The position numbers and the translations under genes were made by a program. Below, in pieces: positions 26,830 through 36,269 of a stretch of 37,762 nucleotides of DNA; the stretch's first letter is position 1, and each line of letters begins with the position of its first letter. Source of the stretch: Euryarchaeota archaeon TMED99 (GTDB lineage Archaea; Thermoplasmatota; Poseidoniia; Poseidoniales; Poseidoniaceae); NCBI GenBank assembly GCA_002170315.2, contig NHFA02000031.1, positions 47,650 to 85,411 of the forward strand. Direction: 5' to 3'. Below the pieces are notes generated by a model, which saw nothing but the letters and a program-made list of their open reading frames with translations, was not told the origin of the DNA and did not search any database.

Positions 26830-28104
26830 CTAAAGTGCGCGATATGCAATGTCATTTCGATAATGTGAGCCTTCTAATTGAACCGTTTCAATGAGTTCAT
26901 AAGCCAACTTCACAGATGCTTCTAGAGTCGGTGCGAGCGCACTGCACGAGAGCACTCGACCACCGGTAGAAACCAGTCGGCCTTGGTCATCAAAACCCGT
27001 ACCTGCGTGACTCACCCAAGCAGTCGCCTCGCCAGATTGAAGAGGAGTATCTTTCACTCCATGAATCAATCGACCTTTGATTGGAGATTGTGGGTAACCT
27101 TCTGCAGCAAGAACTACGGTTGTGGCGAATAAATCGTGAAATTCTACATCTAATTCTGCCAAACGGTCAGAGGCTGCGGCCTCGAGAACTTCAAAGATGT
27201 CAGTTTTCACTAGAGGCAAGGTGATTTGACATTCTGGGTCTCCAAATCGGACATTAAACTCGACGACATTTGGCTCTCCCGATTCTGGAATCATGAGCCC
27301 GACATAGAGTACTCCTCGATAGGGAGTTTCGCCAGAAAGTAAGTAACGATGCATTGGTTCAATAATGGTTTGAATAGTTGTTTGACGGATTGCTTCGGTG
27401 ACAACTGGAGCAGGACAATAGGCACCCATTCCCCCAGTATTTGGCCCTTCATCACCGTCATAAGCGCGCTTGTGATCTTGACTTGCAGGAAGACAAACGT
27501 AGCCTGAACCATCCATGATGACCAGCATACTGGCTTCTTCACCTGGTAAAAAGTCCTCAAGCAAAACCTGCCCATCACTCTCGATGGAACTCTGAATGAA
27601 GGCAAGAGCCTCTTCCCGATTTTCGGTTACCACCACGCCCTTACCTCCTGCCAAAACATCTCGCTTGACAACCCAAGGATTGCCTGAAAAGTCATCTAAC
27701 GCAGCATTAACATCACTGGTGCTTGAGAGAACATGAAACGCAGCGGTCGGGACATTTGCTGCTCGCATGACTTGTTTCGCATGAAGCTTGGAACCTTCGA
27801 GATTGGCGAGTTCGGCGACGGGGCCAAAACACGGGATTCCAATGGTAGATAACCGGTCTGCAAGTGATGCGCACAACGGTGCTTCAGGTCCAGCAACAAC
27901 CAAATCAGCATCAATCCTTTGTGCAAGACTCAGCAGTCCCTCGATGTCCGTCGCAGAGATTGAATGATTTGTTGCTAACCGGGAGGTTCCTGCGTTTCCT
28001 GGTGAACAATGGAGTTCTGAAACATGTGGAGAATGCTTCAACTCCATACAAAGAGCGTGTTCACGTCCACCTCCACCTACGACGAGTACCACCTTCCCTG
28101 CCAT
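26830..28104 (-). CDS. purD: Phosphoribosylamine-glycine ligase
   Basis: VLVVGGGGREHAL, GPEAPLCASLADRL, VVKRDVLAGGKGVVV, QDHKRAYDGDEGPNTGGMGAYCPAP, VVEFNVRFGDPECQ: diagnostic GARS motifs. Confidence 0.97.
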   Translation of the reverse strand: MAGKVVLVVGGGGREHALCMELKHSPHVSELHCSPGNAGTSRLATNHSISATDIEGLLSLAQRIDADLVVAGPEAPLCASLADRLSTIGIPCFGPVAELANLEGSKLHAKQVMRAANVPTAAFHVLSSTSDVNAALDDFSGNPWVVKRDVLAGGKGVVVTENREEALAFIQSSIESDGQVLLEDFLPGEEASMLVIMDGSGYVCLPASQDHKRAYDGDEGPNTGGMGAYCPAPVVTEAIRQTTIQTIIEPMHRYLLSGETPYRGVLYVGLMIPESGEPNVVEFNVRFGDPECQITLPLVKTDIFEVLEAAASDRLAELDVEFHDLFATTVVLAAEGYPQSPIKGRLIHGVKDTPLQSGEATAWVSHAGTGFDDQGRLVSTGGRVLSCSALAPTLEASVKLAYELIETVQLEGSHYRNDIAYRAL

Positions 28105-28233
28105 AGTCTGCTTGGGATGACGCCATCACATAATCCCATCGCGTCTGCATTCAGACAGTTTGCAATCTTGCGTCGTTTCTGAGGGGATGCTTCAAAGACC
28201 GTCTCTTAAGCCACGATGTAAGGGAGTAAGCCT

Positions 28234-28899
28234 TTGGTGAATGCAATGAATTTCCTAGGACTCTGTTTACTGACACTTTGGCTCTATTTACCTGGGTTTT
28301 TGGCAAATACGTTTGCCATGATGTGGGGTAAGTGGCTACCGAAAACTGGATATGGCCCCTGGCCAATAGATGGTGGAAGAACACTCAGTGATGGAAAGCG
28401 TATTCTTGGAGACGGTAAAACGTGGAATGGGCTTATCGGCGGTTCACTGACTTCTGGATTACTGTGTATGGTTCTTGTGGCATCTCTTGGAGATGTACCG
28501 GATTCAAGTGTCGCTCTTGATGAAAATGGAATTTTTGCCCACCCACTGCAAGGATCAGATGGAGCATGGTTTGCAATTGGAGGAGAAATGCTCACCGCAT
28601 TCATACTCGGAAGTTTCCTTGGCTTCTTTTGCCTTGTAGGTGACAGCACAGGTTCTTTTGTCAAGCGTCGACGTGGACTCAAGCGTGAAGGAGATGTTTC
28701 TTCAAAGGCTCCGCTGTTGGACACCCTGCCTTTTGCGATCATGGTATTTTTAGCAGGGCAACTTTTCTTGGGAACATCAATTCTCGCTGATTCTGAATTG
28801 CGATTGCCAATGTTAGCATTGGTCCTTTTTACGCCAGTTTTGCACCGTTCATTCAATGTCTTCGGATACAAAATTGGTTGGAAAGACGTGCCCTACTAA
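28234..28899 (+). CDS. carS: CDP-archaeol synthase (CarS/DUF46 family)
   Basis: PIDGGRTLSDGKRILGDGKTWNGLIGG, GDSTGSFVKRRRGLKREGDVSSKAPLLDTLPF and multiple TM helices. Start codon ambiguous (TTG 28234, GTG 28237 or ATG 28246). Confidence 0.9.
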   Translation: MVNAMNFLGLCLLTLWLYLPGFLANTFAMMWGKWLPKTGYGPWPIDGGRTLSDGKRILGDGKTWNGLIGGSLTSGLLCMVLVASLGDVPDSSVALDENGIFAHPLQGSDGAWFAIGGEMLTAFILGSFLGFFCLVGDSTGSFVKRRRGLKREGDVSSKAPLLDTLPFAIMVFLAGQLFLGTSILADSELRLPMLALVLFTPVLHRSFNVFGYKIGWKDVPY

Positions 28900-28940
28900 T
28901 CCGGAGAGAAGCCTATAATGTGGGTTTACTACGCACACAC

Positions 28941-30590
28941 ATGCGAACCGCTCTCTGCTTCACCCTCTTGTTGCTTTTCACCTCTTTGAGCTCAATTGCC
29001 GGGGTCCATGCTGAACCGCCAACCGATGGCACTACAATTCTCATCAATGCTGATGAAACTTGGACGGGGAACCATGCCATGAATGGTAACATCGTTATCG
29101 AAGACGGTGCGACATTGACCATTGAAGGCGATGTTACCCTTGCAACAAACAATGCCATTACCGTGCAGGAAAACTCTACCCTTTCCTTATCCGGCTCCCT
29201 TATTGGCGAAGAATTAGACTCTGGACTTGCCGTTATGAACAACACGCAACTTCATCTGAACTTTGGAGATTTAGCCGAAACTGGGCAATTGAGAGTTAAC
29301 TTTGACCAAACGATTCCAGATTCTGCCATGTTCAATATGACCATCGGCGAACAGACCAGCGATGCTGCTGGAAGTGACCACGTATTCATCGATGTGTCGC
29401 TCAACGGAACCGATTTGTTGGCAGATTTCTATATCTATTACGCTTTTGAAATACAGATTGTGTCGATTCAAGCACTTCATTCCGGAAGTGGAGGATCACC
29501 TCTTCTTCTTGCCAATGAGATTAACCAAACCAATGGCAGTTTGAAATGGAACAGCGCCTCTTTCAGTCTCGAAGTTTTTGGAACATTACTCCTCGGTGGG
29601 GCTACAATTTACGGTGCCGACCTCACATGTGCACACATGTGTGACATCCAATCAAGTTCAATCATTGGAAGTGCTCCTATTCACGTCAGTGACGGCTCAA
29701 ACATTGTGGTGAACTCAAGTGAAATCCTTGGTAGCCGAACCGATGAAGATATCATTGTTCACGACCTTGCACAAATCACCTATACTGACAACCAAGGCAC
29801 TGGCGGATATACCGATGGTTGGATTCGTTTGCTTTCTCAACGCCAAATCCAAACGAATGCAGCCAATATTACGGTTCACCAAACAGGAATTGGTTATGGC
29901 AGTTCTATGCGAGATGACATCACCGATTCAAACGGAATTATTGACATCGGTGGTAGTGAATGGAAAAGAATTGTCGAGTGGGTTGACCAAAACGGTGTCT
30001 ACCATACTGAACAAGGGGAATTGACGCTAACACTGAGTTCAGGCTGGGGCGAGTTTACCACAACAGTCCCTGCACCACATACGCCTACAGCTGTCATCAA
30101 CGTCCCTTTGCCTTACATCGAAGTTGTATCCATTGATGCTGAAGACACAACTGCAGAAGTCAACAAGAAAATTGGCGCCATGGTTACTGTGCGAAATACT
30201 GGTGAAGCATCAGCGACCGTCAACATCTGGTGCTATGTCGGAGACAACCTTACCGAAACTACTGCTCTCACGACTACTTTAGAACCCAGTGAAGAAAAGG
30301 AATTGCCAGTCTCTTGGTGGGCAAACACGGATGGTGCTCAAATCCTCAACTGCAGAACATTAATCCCAAACATATTGATTCCAATCGCTGAAGACATCAC
30401 GAATGTTGAAGGAGGAAATTCACAAGAAGTCGGTTGGTTCATCGGTGAAGAGACTGAAGACCAGCCACTCATCGTCTATGGGATTCTCGTCTTACTCATC
30501 GTATTGGGAAGTGCCCTTGTCGCAAGAAAAGCAGCCACGAGTAGGAACTATGGAGATGTCCCAGAGTTCGATGAAGTCGATGAAAACTGA
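28941..30590 (+). CDS. Secreted, C-terminally TM-anchored surface protein with CARDB/NEW3-like domain
   Basis: ORF 28878..30590. Signal MRTALCFTLLLLFTSLSSIAGVHA beginning at the internal ATG 28941. Beta-helix-like repeats, VNKKIGAMVTVRNTGEASATVNIWCYVGD, and TM plus acidic tail ARKAATSRNYGDVPEFDEVDEN. Confidence 0.75.
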   Translation: MRTALCFTLLLLFTSLSSIAGVHAEPPTDGTTILINADETWTGNHAMNGNIVIEDGATLTIEGDVTLATNNAITVQENSTLSLSGSLIGEELDSGLAVMNNTQLHLNFGDLAETGQLRVNFDQTIPDSAMFNMTIGEQTSDAAGSDHVFIDVSLNGTDLLADFYIYYAFEIQIVSIQALHSGSGGSPLLLANEINQTNGSLKWNSASFSLEVFGTLLLGGATIYGADLTCAHMCDIQSSSIIGSAPIHVSDGSNIVVNSSEILGSRTDEDIIVHDLAQITYTDNQGTGGYTDGWIRLLSQRQIQTNAANITVHQTGIGYGSSMRDDITDSNGIIDIGGSEWKRIVEWVDQNGVYHTEQGELTLTLSSGWGEFTTTVPAPHTPTAVINVPLPYIEVVSIDAEDTTAEVNKKIGAMVTVRNTGEASATVNIWCYVGDNLTETTALTTTLEPSEEKELPVSWWANTDGAQILNCRTLIPNILIPIAEDITNVEGGNSQEVGWFIGEETEDQPLIVYGILVLLIVLGSALVARKAATSRNYGDVPEFDEVDEN

Positions 30591-30594
30591 CGCT

Positions 30595-31842
30595 TCAAGG
30601 TGTGCACGTTTCCATTGGCGAGTTTGCTTCTTCAGAATCAAAGTCAAGTTGCCACGCATTGTCACTCACGACTACACCGGTTCCCGGTGATGCATCATTC
30701 ATAGTCGAATAGAACTGATTTGTGACGATAATTTGGAAATTATAGCAACCATCATCCTCGAAAAATTCATCTCTTTCTATGAACTCATACAGTCCATTTT
30801 CATCCATTGTATTTCCTGGCATTGCTAACCAGCCATTTGTACTGCCAAAGTTCGCTAAATCATTTGATACAGGATCCCATGTTGCTGCAACTCCGTCAAC
30901 CTGTATAATGGCAGATTCATACGTTTGCGTACCGTCTTGGAGAATCTTCAATTGAATCGTGTAGTCTGATGAAATTGGCAAGCGTTTTTGATTGGTGCTG
31001 GTCATATCATGCTCCCCACCGTCGCTTGCAGCAGCAGAACTGGAAAACATTCCAACCAACGCCTCAACGGTGACGCCGATGACAAGTTGGTCGCCATCCT
31101 CTGTAGTTTCAGTGCGCATAATCAATTTCGCAGCTGCATCCTCAACTTCACGATTGATTAGCGTAGGGGAAATATCAACAGTAGTAGAATCGCCACTATT
31201 TGAGGCTACACGAATCGAATATGTCTCGACCGTACTCAAGAGGTGATCTTGAGAATTACCCATGAAAATTGTAGCGAGGGGGACTGTGAATTTACTTCGG
31301 TCATTACTCATGTCTTTTGTTTCAGACCAAACAGATTCACCATCGAATAGAATTTCTGCAGATGCCGAAGAAAAGGAACCTCGGACAACAAATGAGAGTT
31401 CATTTGAATCTTCATTCACACTTATCTCTGATACTCCAGGGCTGCTTCCAAGTTCAAGCCCTGCAAGATAGGGAACGCTGGTCAACAACAAATAGGCAAC
31501 TGCGAGAACGACGGTTTTTTGACGGTCAATTGAATTCCATACCAGATAAAATGAACCTGCCATAATACCTATGACGACAAGACCGAATGGTATTGGTCCC
31601 GTGATGTCTTCAAACCAGTAGTTATCTAAAAACCACATCAAGATAAATCCAAGCCCAGCCAATCCAAGGCCTATTGGGTTCGCAGTCGTAAAGAAAGTTT
31701 CACCCTTGGGCATTGATACGGAATCAGTAACTTTCGTGACTTTTACCGTTACTTCTTCTGCTTTGGAGACTTTTGCTTTTACTTCTTTAGCATCGTCAGT
31801 CTCGGTTTTTGAAGCATTGGCCTTGTCAAGTAATCCACCCAT
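30595..31842 (-). CDS. Unknown multi-TM protein with charged N-terminal cytoplasmic segment and large C-terminal presumably external domain
   Basis: ORF 30595..31860. Start likely ATG at 31842 (MGGLLDKANASK). Lys/Glu/Val-rich segment, then about 3-4 hydrophobic helices and a beta-rich domain. No family recognised. Confidence 0.65.
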   Translation of the reverse strand: MGGLLDKANASKTETDDAKEVKAKVSKAEEVTVKVTKVTDSVSMPKGETFFTTANPIGLGLAGLGFILMWFLDNYWFEDITGPIPFGLVVIGIMAGSFYLVWNSIDRQKTVVLAVAYLLLTSVPYLAGLELGSSPGVSEISVNEDSNELSFVVRGSFSSASAEILFDGESVWSETKDMSNDRSKFTVPLATIFMGNSQDHLLSTVETYSIRVASNSGDSTTVDISPTLINREVEDAAAKLIMRTETTEDGDQLVIGVTVEALVGMFSSSAAASDGGEHDMTSTNQKRLPISSDYTIQLKILQDGTQTYESAIIQVDGVAATWDPVSNDLANFGSTNGWLAMPGNTMDENGLYEFIERDEFFEDDGCYNFQIIVTNQFYSTMNDASPGTGVVVSDNAWQLDFDSEEANSPMETCTP

Positions 31843-31927
31843 AGTAATCCCTGTTATCACGGCGTTTGGTGAGGGGGATTATCAAAGCGACCCTTGAATG
31901 AGTCAATTACTGCACTGTTCGCGAGGG

Positions 31928-31948
31928 CTGTAACGGGCGCCGTTACAG
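31928..31948. terminator. 9-bp hairpin CTGTAACGG-GCG-CCGTTACAG spanning the stop codon of the 312-aa gene
   Basis: Perfect 9-bp inverted repeat, 3-nt loop, includes the TAA at 31943-31945. Confidence 0.35.
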
Positions 31949-32872
31949 TCCAGGGGCTGATTCATACCAGACATCGCCTTCTTCCTCTTCACGATCTTCT
32001 GCGAATCGGCGACCTGCTGCTGCTGCTGCAAGGGCAATCATTGAGATGGCTGGAACGACTTCAAAACCTGGCAGATAAACACCACGAACGTAGACGGTAA
32101 TCATTTGAGATTCACGAATACATCCACCGTTGTTACAAGCGAACTCTGATTCTGCGAAGAAGTCGAGAACGTGGTAAGCATCGCTCCATCCTTGAGTCTT
32201 TGGCGTTCGGGCCATGACACGGACCTTAGTTGCGGTTGGGATTGCATCGATTTGGACCTTAACAGCAGGGAGGTTAATCGTGAAACCAGCTTCTTCGAGA
32301 TTCTCTCGACTGGTTTCTGTAATTCCTACTTTCATGAAGTCGATTTGATTACCGAGATTGTAGACCTTGAATTCGAAGTTCTTGTCCTTCTTTGGCATCA
32401 ATTGAACGAATGGTTCGACAGCTTCAACTTGAACCAATGAGTATTGCATGATGTTGACAATCATGTTGTTTTGGGATGAAGCAGTATTAATCGGCGGCAA
32501 TGAGTTAATCTCTTGCACCGTTGCAGAAACCGAGAGAGTTCTACTTTGCATGACCATGTAAGGTGTAGCACGGACCGAAATTTGGAAATCAACTTCTGAG
32601 TTACCACCGATATACATGTCACCAGGGGCCGCCGTCGCTAATCCGTCACTGGTCACCAGGATACTGATTTTCTCTTGGTAGGTCGTAGGGTTGTTCGCAG
32701 TACAGGTCGTGAAACCGTTGTATGTCGAACCTGGCTTAACTTCAATGTTAATTGAAATTGGAGCACATGAAAGAGAAATAGCCGCAGTTGGCGTCTGTGC
32801 AGCCGCAGGAACAGCAACAAGCAATACAGAACAGAGGTAAAGGCCGAGTAAGAACAGAGAGCGCTTCAACAT
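31943..32872 (-). CDS. Secreted surface protein with C-terminal TM and acidic tail
   Basis: MLKRSLFLLGLYLCSVLLVAVPAAAQTP signal with RBS AGGTGA upstream of ATG 32872. TM-like AISMIALAAAAAG then RRFAEDREEEEGDVWYESAPGL. Confidence 0.75.
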   Translation of the reverse strand: MLKRSLFLLGLYLCSVLLVAVPAAAQTPTAAISLSCAPISINIEVKPGSTYNGFTTCTANNPTTYQEKISILVTSDGLATAAPGDMYIGGNSEVDFQISVRATPYMVMQSRTLSVSATVQEINSLPPINTASSQNNMIVNIMQYSLVQVEAVEPFVQLMPKKDKNFEFKVYNLGNQIDFMKVGITETSRENLEEAGFTINLPAVKVQIDAIPTATKVRVMARTPKTQGWSDAYHVLDFFAESEFACNNGGCIRESQMITVYVRGVYLPGFEVVPAISMIALAAAAAGRRFAEDREEEEGDVWYESAPGL

Positions 32873-32968
32873 ACAGGTCACCTAGTAGTCTACCCCAGTG
32901 ATGAGACCCTCATAACCGTTGCGCCATAGTGGTTCTAAAAATCGCCTACGTGGACCTCAAATTAAAAG

Positions 32969-33042
32969 TGGGCCCGAAGGGACTTGAACCCCTGACCCCC
33001 CGGTTATGAGCCGGGTGCTCCAACCAACTAAGCTACGGGCCC
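32969..33042 (-). tRNA. tRNA-Met (anticodon CAU), elongator-like; CCA not encoded
   Basis: Reverse strand GGGCCCGTAGCTTAGTTGGTTGGAGCACCCGGCTCATAACCGGGGGGTCAGGGGTTCAAGTCCCTTCGGGCCCA. 7-bp acceptor, CCCGG-CTCATAA-CCGGG anticodon arm, GGTTCAAGTCC T-arm. An Ile2 (agmatidine) identity cannot be excluded. Confidence 0.93.
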
Positions 33043-33085
33043 CTACGCCAAGGGAATAGGCGCAAGCCATGAACTTACCTCTGCA

Positions 33086-34393
33086 TCATTCAAACTGTGC
33101 AAGCGAGGACTGTGACGGTTTTACCCATTCGCGAACGCTAATTTCAAGTTCATCTCGGATTGCATCCGGTACGAAAATCAAGGCCCGTTCATTCGGTTGA
33201 GTCAGTGAGCGTACAAGAGGCGAGTGATCCGCTGCGTCTCTGCCATCTTCAATCAAAATTCCTTGCTCATACGGCATGTAGCCACGTTTGGAAATTCGAG
33301 CGGTAATGATGTCAATTGTAGGATTGTAACCTGCTGCTTCCACAAGAGGTTCGAGTCTTGGCAGGACAACATCCACCATTTCAGTTGTTAAACCTTCAAT
33401 CCTCAACGACTTGTGGAAGTCCCTTCGAGACAGTAAACGCATTGCATAATGAGACAGGACATTGTCTTGATGTTCTGCCCATTCAGGCAAAGCCACACGG
33501 ATATGAGCATCATTCAGGGAAGCATATCCTTTCGCGTTCAAAGAAGTATTGAGCAACATATTCTCGAGTGGCCCTGAAAGTTTGAGCGTACCTTCCTGGG
33601 CGAGAATACGGGCTCGAGCAAGCATCCGAACAAGGTACTTTTGAGTAAGCATGTTGACTTTGTGAAAATACACTTGATGATACATGTGGTAACGGGTAAC
33701 AAGGTAGGCTTCAATGGCAGGGAGACCCCACGATTTAACGATGAAATGTCCTTCTTTGTTCACCCGTAAGGCACGAATGACCCGAGCGATATCGAAACCA
33801 CCGATTTGAGCACCGGTATTGGCTTGATCTCGAACCATGTAATCCATGCGGTCAACATCTAATTGACTGGCAACAATCTCTTTCATGAATGGTGGAATTG
33901 AAACACCTTCGTGCTCGGCTTGTCCATCGAGGAGAGCGAACAAACGATTACGACGCTTTGAACCAAGAACTTCGAGAAGGGCTTTGCCAATTTCTGTGTC
34001 TTCGGATTCCAATAACACTCGACCCCAATGCTCGTGAGAGTGATAGGTTGCAAACACTTCTGGAGTCTCCAAGAGGTGAGAAAACGGAGGATGGCCAATA
34101 TCATGGAGTAATGCCGCTAACTGTATCAGTTCACTATCTCCCTCTGAAACCAAACCTGGCTGAACTTCATTGAGCGAAGAGACGAGGGTACCTGCCAAAT
34201 GATAGGCTCCAAGGGAATGTGAAAAACGGTTATGGTTTGCCGCTGGAAAAACATACTCACATGTAGAAAGTTGTTGAATCAATCGAAGGCGTTGAAATTC
34301 ACGCGTATCGATAATCTTTGCATGGTTGGCAGGAACAAAAATGTCCTTGTGAATCTCATCACGAATCACACGGTCACGCATGGCCATCCCCAT
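33086..34393 (-). CDS. HD-superfamily phosphohydrolase (dNTPase/SAMHD1-like)
   Basis: ORF 33086..34480. HNRFSHSLGAYHLAG, LLHDIGHPPFSHLLE and QLDVDRMDYMVRDQANTG are diagnostic HD dNTPase-like motifs. Start probably near ATG 34393 (MGMAMRDRVIRDEIHKDI). Confidence 0.85.
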   Translation of the reverse strand: MGMAMRDRVIRDEIHKDIFVPANHAKIIDTREFQRLRLIQQLSTCEYVFPAANHNRFSHSLGAYHLAGTLVSSLNEVQPGLVSEGDSELIQLAALLHDIGHPPFSHLLETPEVFATYHSHEHWGRVLLESEDTEIGKALLEVLGSKRRNRLFALLDGQAEHEGVSIPPFMKEIVASQLDVDRMDYMVRDQANTGAQIGGFDIARVIRALRVNKEGHFIVKSWGLPAIEAYLVTRYHMYHQVYFHKVNMLTQKYLVRMLARARILAQEGTLKLSGPLENMLLNTSLNAKGYASLNDAHIRVALPEWAEHQDNVLSHYAMRLLSRRDFHKSLRIEGLTTEMVDVVLPRLEPLVEAAGYNPTIDIITARISKRGYMPYEQGILIEDGRDAADHSPLVRSLTQPNERALIFVPDAIRDELEISVREWVKPSQSSLAQFE

Positions 34394-34511
34394 CAAGCGG
34401 TCTACTTTTCCATTAAAAAGGCCCCGCACGCCCAGAATCTTTAGAAATATCAATCTCAAAGACGGAATGATGGATGGCAATGCCTAAGCACGGGGGTTAT
34501 GTGAAGCAACT

Positions 34512-36260
34512 ATGGCGGATGCTCTCAAGGACATTATGCTAAAAATAACGGATGACAATCCAGCTACACGAGGACAGAAATTATGGGTCATGTTTGCCCT
34601 CTCTGTATTCCTCGTTGCTACATTAAATTGGTATGCGATGGTTCGAGAACCACAAATAGTAGAAGTCGAAGATTTGATTCAATACAAAAATGAAGTCGTT
34701 TTGGTAGAAGGAGAAGTCATCTCTTGGATTGAAGACCGTTATGGAAACGGAGAAGACCGTGTCGATTTGGTCATTGAAGACGACACAGGTGTGATTCAAG
34801 TTCGCTGGTATTCAACCGGTGAAATCCCACCCATTGGAACGAATGTTACTGTCATGGGTGATGTCGTTGATTATAACGGACGCTTCTACATGCAGGCAAC
34901 GGGTTCAGGCGCGTTATATTGGGAACCGGAAGATTTACCAGAACTTCAACGGGTTACGCTTACTGACCTTGCAATTGCACCCGAAGACTATGTTGGAGAA
35001 ATCGTCACTGTAAACGGATTCATCAGTGAATCTGTAAATCCAGATGCAACTTTTACAAGCGCATACATTAGCGACGAAGCCCACCAGATGCAACTTCTCA
35101 TTCAATCATCACCACGAGTATGGATTGAAGCGGATTCAAAAATTGAAGTGACTGGCATGATTGCTTACCAAGAAACAAGTTTGAGATGGGCACTGATGAC
35201 TCAGGGGCCAACAATTCTTCTCGACAGAAGCCATTCACCCCAAGTCAAGATGCTTGAATGGGCTGGAGAATCGACATGGAGTTATGAGTCTGGAAGTTTA
35301 GTATCTATGGCAGGTCAAGTCACAATTACGAACGGTCAATGGACTCTTTCAGGACCAAACGGCAATGAGATTTGTATTCTTCCAACGGATGAGGATGCCT
35401 CCAATGCCATCTCAGAGGGATACAACGGCTCTACATACGAGGCCACAGGTCGCTTAATGTGGAACGATGGTCGAAGCATGTGGTGCATCGATGCGAACAA
35501 CGGAAATGGAACAAATCTCATTGACCCAATGTCGGCTATGTCGATGCAGGCAATGCTTTCTGCGAATCCTGCTTCCATGCTGATGGATCCGAATAAAATC
35601 TACACGCTCAGTACGTTCATGCAGTATTCCTTTGAACCACTGGATACTGAAGGCTATTTTGTCGATAGTCAAACCTACACGTTTGGCCAAACTCGTGTTG
35701 CGATGACATTCCCCTCCACACGAACCGAATGGATTGAAGCAGGACAAGGAATTGTTGCAAATGTAACCGTTTCATGGGATGATGAAAAAATGATGATGCG
35801 ACTCATGGTCGATACCTACCAACTGGTCGGAGAGCCTGCGGCACCTCAACCTCTTCTTTGGGATGCTGGAGCAACACAATGGGGTTATTCTCAAAATAAA
35901 TTCGTTCTCATCGATGGGAAAGCGGCGATGCATGACGACGGATGGTATCTTGAGCGCCCAGGTTCAGAGCAATCAATCAAACTCAATGTCCGACTCAACG
36001 CCATAGGTACCGACTCACTTCATGAAAATCAATCGCTCACATGGAGTGGCCGACTCCGACAAATCGAACATCCTACAGATTTATCCTTGGTGTTCTCACT
36101 GGACGAGGCTGATGCTTTGGATGCAGATGGAGACCGCCTAGCAGACAGTTTTGAAGACGCAACTGGTTTCAATTCCAATACTGAAGATTCTGATGGAGAC
36201 GGAATCAACGACCGGGAAGAAATGGAAAACGGAACCGGACCGAATAACGAAAACTCCTGA
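34512..36260 (+). CDS. N-terminally anchored protein with tandem OB-fold-like domains and C-terminal DxDGDGIND Ca-binding motif
   Basis: TM KLWVMFALSVFLVATLNWYAMV. OB-like VVLVEGEVISWIEDRYGNGEDRVDLVIEDDTGVIQVRWYS and EIVTVNGFISESVN...MQLLIQSSP. C-terminus DADGDRLADSFEDATGFNSNTEDSDGDGINDREE. Confidence 0.72.
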   Translation: MADALKDIMLKITDDNPATRGQKLWVMFALSVFLVATLNWYAMVREPQIVEVEDLIQYKNEVVLVEGEVISWIEDRYGNGEDRVDLVIEDDTGVIQVRWYSTGEIPPIGTNVTVMGDVVDYNGRFYMQATGSGALYWEPEDLPELQRVTLTDLAIAPEDYVGEIVTVNGFISESVNPDATFTSAYISDEAHQMQLLIQSSPRVWIEADSKIEVTGMIAYQETSLRWALMTQGPTILLDRSHSPQVKMLEWAGESTWSYESGSLVSMAGQVTITNGQWTLSGPNGNEICILPTDEDASNAISEGYNGSTYEATGRLMWNDGRSMWCIDANNGNGTNLIDPMSAMSMQAMLSANPASMLMDPNKIYTLSTFMQYSFEPLDTEGYFVDSQTYTFGQTRVAMTFPSTRTEWIEAGQGIVANVTVSWDDEKMMMRLMVDTYQLVGEPAAPQPLLWDAGATQWGYSQNKFVLIDGKAAMHDDGWYLERPGSEQSIKLNVRLNAIGTDSLHENQSLTWSGRLRQIEHPTDLSLVFSLDEADALDADGDRLADSFEDATGFNSNTEDSDGDGINDREEMENGTGPNNENS

Positions 36261-36269
36261 GGTGAACTT

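Noticed and set aside
28284-28871. 195-aa antisense ORF over carS
   Set aside because: Opposite strand of a confidently identified CarS; no motif of its own.
29627-29644. CACATGTG-CA-CACATGTG palindrome pair
   Set aside because: Inside coding sequence (LTCAHMCDIQ). A short symmetric string explained by codon usage is insufficient for a regulatory claim.
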